A DNA stretch of 57,052 nucleotides from an uncultured Collinsella sp. (GTDB lineage Bacteria > Actinomycetota > Coriobacteriia > Coriobacteriales > Coriobacteriaceae): positions 1 to 57,052 of the forward strand of contig UQMW01000009.1 of assembly GCA_900542275.1 (NCBI GenBank), written 5' to 3'. The translations under genes were made by a program, and so were the position numbers. Below the pieces are notes generated by a model. It worked only from the letters and a program-made list of their open reading frames with translations. It was not told the DNA's origin and ran no database searches. Below are positions 17,520 to 24,445 of the stretch, piece after piece (positions within the stretch are counted from its first letter, which is position 1; the number at the start of each line of letters is the position of its first letter).

Positions 17520-17644
17520 GTGTGGTTGCTTTCTCTCGCGATTGTCCGCCAACTATTATGGCGTAGCGGCGGCGCGGGGTGCCAGCGCGCGAGAAAATGC
17601 AGGAAATGGGCGTTCTGCCCAGCCGTTTGGTGCAGTAGCCAGCT

Positions 17645-17763
17645 AAGTGAGTAGACTTTTTGCGATATCGCGAGCACATGGCTTTTGCGCAAGGGCTCTA
17701 CCTGCGGTTTTAGTTTTCGCTATGCGGGTTGTGCTTGGCTATTGCTAAATAGTCTACTCACTT
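17645..17763 (+). repeat. 119-bp inverted-repeat element, copy C
   Basis: Same 119-bp length, the same 12-bp ends and the same core TACCTGCGGTTTT at offset 54 (17699-17711) as copies A and B, but most other positions differ. The inner stem CGAGCACA (17671-17678) pairs with TGTGCTTG (17730-17737) by seven Watson-Crick pairs and one G-T. It is intergenic, between the trmB stop and the helicase start. The inverted ends extend to CTAAGT...ACTTAG here. Confidence 0.9.
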
Positions 17764-17830
17764 AGGTTTGAGGACCGTTCGCTGGCGCTTATTTGCGCTT
17801 GTTTGCCGATGCCGCGACCATCAGAAGCCC

Positions 17831-18670
17831 CTAGGACTCCTGCGGTAAGCGCTTCTTGCCCTTGCGGGCGCGGTTTCTAAAGTTCTCGACGGCTTCTTCC
17901 ATGCCCAGAGGCACATAGGTGAGCTCATCGAGGTTATCGGGCAGGTAGCAGGCAAGACTTTGCTCCTGCATGTGACCCGCCGTGAGCACATCGTCACTGG
18001 GATGTGCGCCGGGTGTGGCGCAAATGCCATAGACGACGGCACCCATCTCGCGCGTGCGGCGCTCGTATTCGGTCTCGGGGTGCTCGGGATGGTCGCGGCG
18101 GACGTCGTCGCTTACCCAAAGCGTGTCGTAGCCTGCCGCAGCAAACTGCCCCAAGGCGTAGTCGCGCAATGGCTTACTGTCGGTTCGCAGTGTGACGGTG
18201 GCACCGGCTGAAAAGAGCGGACGGTACAGCATTAGGTGGTCGACATGGACGAGTCGCTTTTTGGCGTACTTGGCCTTGGGCTGCGGCGTGGGAAAGTTGA
18301 TGGTGATGGCATCGAGCTCGCCTGCGGCAAATAGCTGCGACAGCGATGCGGCACCTCGGGGCAGGACGAGTGCGTTGGACAGCCCCTGCTCGCAGATTTT
18401 CTGTGCGGCATAGGCGATGCAGATGGGCTCCTGGTCCATACCGATAAAGAGCGTGTCGGGCTCGTGGGCCGCGCGCTCTACAAGGTACGTTCCCTTGCCA
18501 CAGCCAAGGTCCAGGTGAAGGTGTTCGAAAGGCTTGCTGCCTGCGGGCGCACAGGCCTTGCGCCAATCTCCGGCATAGGCCTCGGGGTTCGTCTCAATCG
18601 CATCGGCATAGCGCTCCAAGCGCTCCTCGAGCACAAAGTTCTTAGGGGTGCGAGCGTGGACGGCTCCCAT
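17831..18670 (-). CDS. trmB: tRNA (guanine-N7-)-methyltransferase, TrmB-like
   Basis: A 279-aa SAM-dependent methyltransferase assigned to TrmB, which forms m7G46 in tRNA. SAM motif I is LDLGCGKGTYL and motif II contains FIGMDQE. The signature normally read as DPWPK is replaced by PTPQPK in an otherwise similar NFPTPQPKAKYAKKR stretch, so the catalytic Asp and the Trp are missing. A C-terminal extension ends in a basic tail. The ATG at 18670 has AAGGAGCC upstream. Assignment to the family is good; activity is less certain because of the altered motif. Confidence 0.78.
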   Translation of the reverse strand: MGAVHARTPKNFVLEERLERYADAIETNPEAYAGDWRKACAPAGSKPFEHLHLDLGCGKGTYLVERAAHEPDTLFIGMDQEPICIAYAAQKICEQGLSNALVLPRGAASLSQLFAAGELDAITINFPTPQPKAKYAKKRLVHVDHLMLYRPLFSAGATVTLRTDSKPLRDYALGQFAAAGYDTLWVSDDVRRDHPEHPETEYERRTREMGAVVYGICATPGAHPSDDVLTAGHMQEQSLACYLPDNLDELTYVPLGMEEAVENFRNRARKGKKRLPQES

Positions 18671-18782
18671 GAGGCTCCTTGGTCATAAGTATGGAACGCA
18701 TGGCTGCGCGTTCCGGCGATGGGTTAGAAGGGGGCGATTTGCCCGAACGCTGCGGTGCGGCTCGGCGGCGAGTCGTCGGTGC

Positions 18783-19655
18783 CTACAGACGCTTGAGAAT
18801 CACATAGCGGTTGAGCTCGCCGCTGCGACCGTCGGCGTGGAAACGCTCGAGCTCGCGTACGGGAACCTCGCCGCTCTTGTAGAACGTACGGACGCCGCGC
18901 ACCAAGTCGGTGATCTGCTGATCGTCAAAGTGATGGCAATAGCGGTAGGCGTGGCGGTCGTTTTGCCAGCCAATGAGGTGGTCGCCGGCTTCAAACTGCG
19001 CGGAATCGTAACCCTCAAACGGCGGGGTGAGCTCGGCGCGGGCTTCGGCTCGAACGGCCTTGCGCGCCATGCGCTCGTCATTCATAAACTCCCAAAAGCT
19101 GATGGCGATGATGCCGCCCGGGTGCGTCTGGCGCACCAGGGCGTCGAGCACGCGTACGCGGTACTCGCATGACGGCACGTGGTGCATAAAGCCAAAGCAG
19201 ACCGAGATGTCGGCGAGCGGGGCGTCGAAAAGCACGTCGGGTGTCTCGGCGGGGTTGAGCTTCATGAGGGCGTCGAGCACGTCGAGTTCCTGGAAGTGCA
19301 GGTTGGGAATGCGCAGGGCGTGGCCGTGGGCGTCTATTGCCAGATCTTGGCACGAGTCGACACCATAGAACTCAAACGGGCAGCTGGCATCTGCCGAGGG
19401 GTTTGCGCCGTCGACGCCCTTGGCGGCAAGTGCCCCGCCGGCGGCAAAGTTCTCGAATCGCATATTGCCGCAGGCAAGGTCGAAGACGCGGACGGGATGC
19501 TCGATCGTGGCCACATCGAGCTGATCAAGCGCGATGTCCATGGTGCGCACCCAGCCGGGCCACGGGGCCTGGCGCGTATCGGAAAAGGAAGCGGAGTGCT
19601 CGCGATAGAACGTATTGTTGAGCTGGATGAGCGATGATGCGAAATCGCGGTTCAC
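18783..19655 (-). CDS. Trm9/ALKBH8-like SAM methyltransferase
   Basis: A 290-aa class I methyltransferase. An N-terminal SFSDTRQAPWPGW stretch, SAM motif I FDLACGNMRFE (58-68), a GFMHHVPS segment and a late YRYCHHF pattern recall eukaryotic Trm9 (FSQTRxxPWP, a VHH motif, YRYYHLY), which methylates cm5U34 in tRNA to mcm5U34. The GTG at 19655 with GGAGGGAG upstream is the preferred start; the frame extends to 19790 without a good site. It is co-directional with trmB (112-bp gap) and close to elp3. The substrate is inferred. Confidence 0.65.
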   Translation of the reverse strand: MNRDFASSLIQLNNTFYREHSASFSDTRQAPWPGWVRTMDIALDQLDVATIEHPVRVFDLACGNMRFENFAAGGALAAKGVDGANPSADASCPFEFYGVDSCQDLAIDAHGHALRIPNLHFQELDVLDALMKLNPAETPDVLFDAPLADISVCFGFMHHVPSCEYRVRVLDALVRQTHPGGIIAISFWEFMNDERMARKAVRAEARAELTPPFEGYDSAQFEAGDHLIGWQNDRHAYRYCHHFDDQQITDLVRGVRTFYKSGEVPVRELERFHADGRSGELNRYVILKRL

Positions 19656-19922
19656 GGCGCGGAACTCCCTCCGTTGGCGGTGCGGAATAAACAGTACGAC
19701 CATACTACCGTTAACGCCGCAACGGGGACAACCGAGCTGCGGGTCATTGCTTTGTTTGGACACATTTCCGCAGCTCATATGCGCCCGCAACCTCCGGTTG
19801 TCAAAAATCTCACTAGAATAGGTGGCATGCTTTTGGCGGTGGCGGATAGATTTTTAACTGTGCAAGGCGCCTTAAGAACAAAAACGGTCCGGCGGCACGG
19901 CTGGCATCGCATAGGAGGAACC

Positions 19923-20639
19923 ATGAATGTAGAAACTGCTCAGCGGCTCGCCGACCTTCGCCGCAGCAAGGGCTTTAGCCAAGAAGGATTGGCGCGAAAG
20001 CTGGGACTGTCGCGCCAGGCGGTCAGTAAATGGGAGCGCGCGGAGAGCTCGCCTGATACCGAGAACCTGATCTCGCTTGCCAAGCTCTATGGTGTGAGTC
20101 TGGACGAGCTACTCAATCCGAGCGACGAGATCGAGGACGATATCGAGTTTGAGAACGAGGACCGTGCTCGCCAGCGCGAGGCCGAGGCGGCCGAGCGCGC
20201 CCGTACCCACGAGGCGGCAGCGCGCGCTACCGAGGCGGCAACACAGGCGAGTGATGCTGCGGCCAAGGCGGCGCAAGCTGCAAGTTGGAGCGCACAGGCG
20301 GCTAACGCCGCGACGGCGCAAGCGACGAGCGCTGGCGCGGTCAATCCGACTCCAGTGAAAGGTCCGTTCCAGTCGTTTCCGTATTGGGCCGTGTGCTGGC
20401 TGCTGTTCTTTTTACTGATGTTCCTGTTTGGTGGTGCCCCCTTTGCCGCACTGATCTTCTTTACGATCCCCATCTATCACTGGGTGGCGCGTGCGCTCGA
20501 CGGCGATTGGGCGCGCGGGAATATTCAGGTTGGTCCGGCGCCGGTGGCATCCAGGGCTCAGGATGATTCCCCTGCGGTTGATACCGACGTGGCTACCGCG
20601 ACCCCCGTTGATCCGAGCGCCAAAGAAGGTGATGAATAA
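19923..20639 (+). CDS. XRE-family regulator with membrane segment
   Basis: A 238-aa protein with an N-terminal HTH_XRE domain (about 5-62; SRQAVSKWERAES is the recognition helix), an acidic linker, an Ala-rich coiled-coil stretch (about 75-135) and a C-terminal hydrophobic region that could make one or two membrane spans. It starts at ATG 19923 with TAGGAGG upstream. Its stop overlaps the start of the DUF4097 gene by one base (TAATG). This pairing suggests a membrane-linked regulator of an envelope-response locus; its target is unknown. Confidence 0.85.
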   Translation: MNVETAQRLADLRRSKGFSQEGLARKLGLSRQAVSKWERAESSPDTENLISLAKLYGVSLDELLNPSDEIEDDIEFENEDRARQREAEAAERARTHEAAARATEAATQASDAAAKAAQAASWSAQAANAATAQATSAGAVNPTPVKGPFQSFPYWAVCWLLFFLLMFLFGGAPFAALIFFTIPIYHWVARALDGDWARGNIQVGPAPVASRAQDDSPAVDTDVATATPVDPSAKEGDE

Positions 20640-21535
20640 TGAAACTCTCGCATGAATCGAAGGTGCGTCTGGGCGTTGGCATCGGAGCGTTTGTGCTTAT
20701 TGTTGGGCTTGTCTTTGGCGCTTCGCGGACATGGATTCATTTTGATGGTCCGTGGGATCTCGGCACTATTGCATCCGGCTTGTCCGGTAGGGACGATGCG
20801 GTTGACGCCGATGTTTTGAACGATGGCGGTAAGTATTCCGCTCAGCCTCAGCAGCTTTCGAGCACGACTTTTGATGCCGATGAGTTCCGCTACCTCGATT
20901 TCGATATCAATGCGGCTTCGGTGGACGTCAAGGTTGTTGATGGCAACAAGGCTCGCGTTATCGAGCGGGGGCGCGTTGCCGAGGGTATGGATGCCTCCAA
21001 GGCCGCGACGCAAAACATCGCATCCGTCGAGGACTCGACGCTCAAGGTTTCCCAGTTTGGAAGTGACGACGGTAAGGCAATCGATCGCTCAGTTACGGTC
21101 GAGCTGCCGCGCCGTGTTGCCGAACATCTGAAGGGAGTCAACGCGCACGTGGGCTCGGGCGATCTGCAGATTGCCGGTGTCATCTGTGATGGTTTCGACC
21201 TTTTCCTGGGTGCGGGAGATGTAGAGTTTACGGGCAGCGTGACTGATGCGCTCAGCGCTGAGGTCGGTTCGGGCGATGTGACGTTCGAGCTTTACCAGGC
21301 CCCCGCGAAGTCGATGGACGTGAGTGTGGGCTCGGGCGATGTGGAGATGACGGTTCCGAACTCGACGGGCTTTAAGGCGAGCCTCACCTTGGGCAGCGGC
21401 GACTTCGAGAGCGATTTCCTTCCGCTTGACTACGACGGCGAGACCATTTTGAATCTTGAATTCGATAACGGCGATAAGTCTGCTACGTATCGTTTTGAGG
21501 TCGGTTCGGGCGACATGTCGTTTGATCCGGAGTGA
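20639..21535 (+). CDS. DUF4097-type beta-repeat envelope protein
   Basis: A 298-aa protein with an N-terminal hydrophobic anchor (about 10-28) and an extracytoplasmic domain. It is built from short beta repeats carrying a G[SA]GD signature (HVGSGDLQ, LGAGDVEF, VGSGDVTF, VGSGDVEM, LGSGDFES, VGSGDMSF), typical of DUF4097 beta-helix proteins. It is translationally coupled to the XRE gene. It probably faces the cell exterior or wall; no enzymatic motif is visible. Confidence 0.82.
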   Translation: MKLSHESKVRLGVGIGAFVLIVGLVFGASRTWIHFDGPWDLGTIASGLSGRDDAVDADVLNDGGKYSAQPQQLSSTTFDADEFRYLDFDINAASVDVKVVDGNKARVIERGRVAEGMDASKAATQNIASVEDSTLKVSQFGSDDGKAIDRSVTVELPRRVAEHLKGVNAHVGSGDLQIAGVICDGFDLFLGAGDVEFTGSVTDALSAEVGSGDVTFELYQAPAKSMDVSVGSGDVEMTVPNSTGFKASLTLGSGDFESDFLPLDYDGETILNLEFDNGDKSATYRFEVGSGDMSFDPE

Positions 21536-21582
21536 CATGCGGTTTTCGGAGATCGGTGCATATAGGCATGCTCTTTGATGGA

Positions 21583-21621
21583 GGCGCCGGGGCCGTGACG
21601 GGCTCCGGCGCCTTTGCCTTT
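21583..21621 (+). terminator. Terminator after DUF4097 gene
   Basis: GGCGCCGG (21583-21590) pairs perfectly with CCGGCGCC (21605-21612), followed by TTTGCCTTT. It separates the XRE/DUF4097 pair from elp3. Confidence 0.8.
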
Positions 21622-21632
21622 ACAATGGGGGC

Positions 21633-23540
21633 ATGGAACAGATTATTTTGAACATACTCGAGGCTCTGCGTCGCGGTGAGACCGTGGACGACAAGGCGCT
21701 CGTCAAGTTGATACATGCCGAGGCGCGCCGCGAGGGTGCCGACAAACGCGATTTGGCCAAGCGCCGTCTGCTGCCGTTCTATCAGCGGGTGAAGCGTGAG
21801 GAGCCGGCTCGTTGGGCTGGGTGGAATGTCGATGCCGAGCTGGAACGTCGACTGCTGCAGGTGCTGCGTATGAAGCCGCGCCGAACGGCCTCGGGCGTGG
21901 CGACCATTACCGTCATTACCAAGCCGTGGCCCTGTTCGGGCGATTGCCTGTTTTGCCCCAACGACCTGCGCATGCCCAAGAGCTATCTGCACGCCGAGCC
22001 GGCATGCGCCCGTGCGGAGCAAAACTGCTTCGACCCGTATTTGCAGGTGAGCGCTCGTTTGACCGCGCTTTCGCAGATGGGGCATGCGACCGATAAGATC
22101 GAGCTCATTGTGCTCGGTGGTACCTGGAGCGACTATCCGCAGGGGTATCAGGCATGGTTTATGTCGGAGCTCTTCCGTGCGCTCAATGAAGACGCCGTGG
22201 CGGGCGTGGCGGCTAACCCCATGCTGGCACGTCCGGGCATCAGCCGTGCCGAGGCGGGGCGCCTGCTCGATGACGCTCCCGCCGATGCCCTGCCGCCGGT
22301 GGTGGCGGAGCGTCGCGAGCGCTATAGGGCTGCCGGTATTGCGACCGATGAGGCCGAGCTTGCCGCCGGCGTTGCCGGCGTGCAAGGGCGTGTGGATGCT
22401 GCCGAGGGTGGCTATAACCGCGCGGTGCGTCGTCTGTACGGCCCCGGCACGCCTTGGGGCGCAGTCGCCGAGTGGCAGACGGCAACGATGGAGGAGCTTG
22501 AGCAACAGCAGCGCATCAACGAGACGGCGAAGCATCGCGTGGTGGGACTCGTTATCGAGACGCGCCCCGATGCCGTAACGCCGCAGGCGCTTACGCTTAT
22601 CCGCCGCCTGGGCTGCACCAAGATTCAGATGGGTATCCAGAGCCTCGACCAGCACCTGCTCGATATCAACGAGCGCCGTATTACGGTGGCACAGATCGAG
22701 CGAGCGTTTTCGCTTGCGCGCCTGTTTGGCTTTAAGATTCACGCGCACTTTATGCTCAACTTGCTGGGCGCCACGCCCGAGGGTGACAAGCGCGACTACG
22801 AGCGCTTTATGACCGAGGGCGCCTTTATGCCCGACGAGGTCAAGGTCTACCCGTGTGCGCTCATCGAGGGTTCGCGCCTGGTGGGCTGTTACGAGCGTGG
22901 CGAGTGGCGCCCCTATACCGAGGAAGAGCTGCTCGACGTACTGGCCGATGACATCGTGGTGACGCCGGCGTTCTGCCGCATCAGCCGCATGATTCGCGAC
23001 TTTAGCTCCGACGACATTATGGTGGGCAACAAGAAGCCCAACCTGCGTCAGCTCGTTGAGAACCGCCTGGCTGCTCGGGGTGACGGTGCGACGGTGCGTG
23101 AGATTCGCTATCGCGAGATCAGCACGGCGGGTGCCGACCTGAACGAGTTGGCCCTTGACGAAGAAGTGACGTACGAGACGCCGGTGACGCACGAGCGCTT
23201 TTTGCAGTGGGTGACGCCGCAGGGCAAGATTGCGGGCTTTTTGCGGCTGTCGCTGCCCGATCGCGCATTTGTTGCCGCGCATGCGGACGAGTTGCCGACG
23301 ACGCCGGACGAGGCGATGATTCGCGAGGTACACGTGTATGGCATGGCGGCGCGCGTGGGGGATCAAGGCCAGGCAGCCCAGCACCATGGATTGGGGCGTT
23401 TGCTCGTAGAGCGTGCGTGCGAGATTGCCCGGGATGCGGGTTATGCACGCATCAACGTGATCAGTGCGATCGGCACGCGTGAGTACTATCGCCATTTGGG
23501 TTTTTACGACCATGGACTCTATCTGCAAAAGGAGCTCTAG
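21633..23540 (+). CDS. elp3: Radical-SAM/GNAT tRNA-modifying enzyme Elp3
   Basis: A 635-aa bacterial Elp3. The radical SAM domain carries CSGDCLFC (C-x3-C-x2-C), and a C-terminal GNAT acetyltransferase domain has a QHHGLGRLLVERA acetyl-CoA loop. Elp3 makes cm5U34-type wobble uridines in tRNA. The shortened cysteine spacing differs from the C-x9-C-x2-C of eukaryotic enzymes. The ATG at 21633 has only a short GGGG ribosome site. The downstream gene starts at the next base after the stop, so they are co-transcribed. Confidence 0.9.
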   Translation: MEQIILNILEALRRGETVDDKALVKLIHAEARREGADKRDLAKRRLLPFYQRVKREEPARWAGWNVDAELERRLLQVLRMKPRRTASGVATITVITKPWPCSGDCLFCPNDLRMPKSYLHAEPACARAEQNCFDPYLQVSARLTALSQMGHATDKIELIVLGGTWSDYPQGYQAWFMSELFRALNEDAVAGVAANPMLARPGISRAEAGRLLDDAPADALPPVVAERRERYRAAGIATDEAELAAGVAGVQGRVDAAEGGYNRAVRRLYGPGTPWGAVAEWQTATMEELEQQQRINETAKHRVVGLVIETRPDAVTPQALTLIRRLGCTKIQMGIQSLDQHLLDINERRITVAQIERAFSLARLFGFKIHAHFMLNLLGATPEGDKRDYERFMTEGAFMPDEVKVYPCALIEGSRLVGCYERGEWRPYTEEELLDVLADDIVVTPAFCRISRMIRDFSSDDIMVGNKKPNLRQLVENRLAARGDGATVREIRYREISTAGADLNELALDEEVTYETPVTHERFLQWVTPQGKIAGFLRLSLPDRAFVAAHADELPTTPDEAMIREVHVYGMAARVGDQGQAAQHHGLGRLLVERACEIARDAGYARINVISAIGTREYYRHLGFYDHGLYLQKEL

Positions 23541-24419
23541 ATGAACAAGCCGAGTGTTTCTGCCGGCGTCGTTGCCGGCGTTGCTCTGGGAGCCGCGGCG
23601 CTTGGTGCGGCCGCCGTCGCTGTTCGCGCCGCCTGCCTGCAGGTCGCGAGGACCCGCAATGGGTTGGCGCGTGTGAAGCGCGTGCACGATGAGAGCGGTG
23701 AGGAAGTCCGCGTGTTGGTGCAAGGCAGCGTCTACCAAAGCGCGACCTACGTTGGCGAGCGTTGGGCAGAGCCCGTCTTTGCGTACTATCGTGCGTTTGA
23801 CGATGTGTTTGAGGCCGAGGATGCCATGCGCGATGCTTATGGTCATGGCATCGACCGCATGCTTATGCTGGGCGGCGGAGGGTTTGCCTATCCCAAGTTC
23901 GCGCTGATGTCGCACGAGAGTTTGCGCATGGACGTCATTGAGTACGACGCCGAGATTACACGTCTGGCGCGTCGTTGGTTCTACCTAGACGAGCTGGAGC
24001 ACGCGGTGGGCGATCGCCTGCGGGTGATTACCGCTGAGGCTCGCTCGTATCTGGGCGTGACGAGTGTGGGGCATCGTCGCTACGATGCGGTCGTGAGCGA
24101 TTGCTTTGGCGGTGCCGAGCCCGTGCGCGAGCTGGCGACGATTGAGGCGCTGCGTTTGGTGCGGGGCAGCCTGAACCCCGGCGGTATCTATGCGGCCAAT
24201 ATCGTGAGTGCGAACGAGGGGAGCGATGTGACGTTCCTGCGCGGTTGCGTTGCCACGGCGCTCGAGGTGTTTGCGCATGCCTGGGTGGTTCCCTGCGGCG
24301 ACGCGGAATTTGGCGGCGAGGAGAACTACCTGCTCATCGCCAGCGACGGCGACTATGTCTTCGCCGAAGCCGTGCCTTTTAACGCCGACTTCCTCGGCAC
24401 CGTCCTTCACGACAAGTAA
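23541..24419 (+). CDS. Spermidine-synthase-fold protein
   Basis: A 292-aa protein with an N-terminal Ala/Val-rich hydrophobic segment (about 8-32) and a spermidine-synthase-like Rossmann domain (LMLGGGGFAYP as motif I, MDVIEYDAEI as motif II, DAVVSDCFGG). It lacks obvious substrate residues that would prove polyamine synthesis, so it could be another small-molecule methyltransferase-fold enzyme tethered to the membrane. The ATG follows the elp3 TAG immediately, with AAAAGGAGC inside the elp3 end, so it is tightly coupled. Confidence 0.7.
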   Translation: MNKPSVSAGVVAGVALGAAALGAAAVAVRAACLQVARTRNGLARVKRVHDESGEEVRVLVQGSVYQSATYVGERWAEPVFAYYRAFDDVFEAEDAMRDAYGHGIDRMLMLGGGGFAYPKFALMSHESLRMDVIEYDAEITRLARRWFYLDELEHAVGDRLRVITAEARSYLGVTSVGHRRYDAVVSDCFGGAEPVRELATIEALRLVRGSLNPGGIYAANIVSANEGSDVTFLRGCVATALEVFAHAWVVPCGDAEFGGEENYLLIASDGDYVFAEAVPFNADFLGTVLHDK

Positions 24420-24445
24420 GTCTCCCCGTACCAAAAAGACTGGTT

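Noticed and set aside
17519..17552. TTG start of the Ski2-like helicase
   Set aside because: It would only extend a low-complexity tail; the ATG at 17519 gives the more natural N-terminus.
3166..17763. The 119-bp repeats as a CRISPR array or tRNA genes
   Set aside because: Copies are far apart and symmetrical, with no spacers and no tRNA-like anticodon or T-arm; they fit neither class.
21483..23915. An 810-aa minus-strand frame over elp3
   Set aside because: It is antisense to elp3, which has complete radical SAM and GNAT motifs; the frame has no ribosome site or motif.
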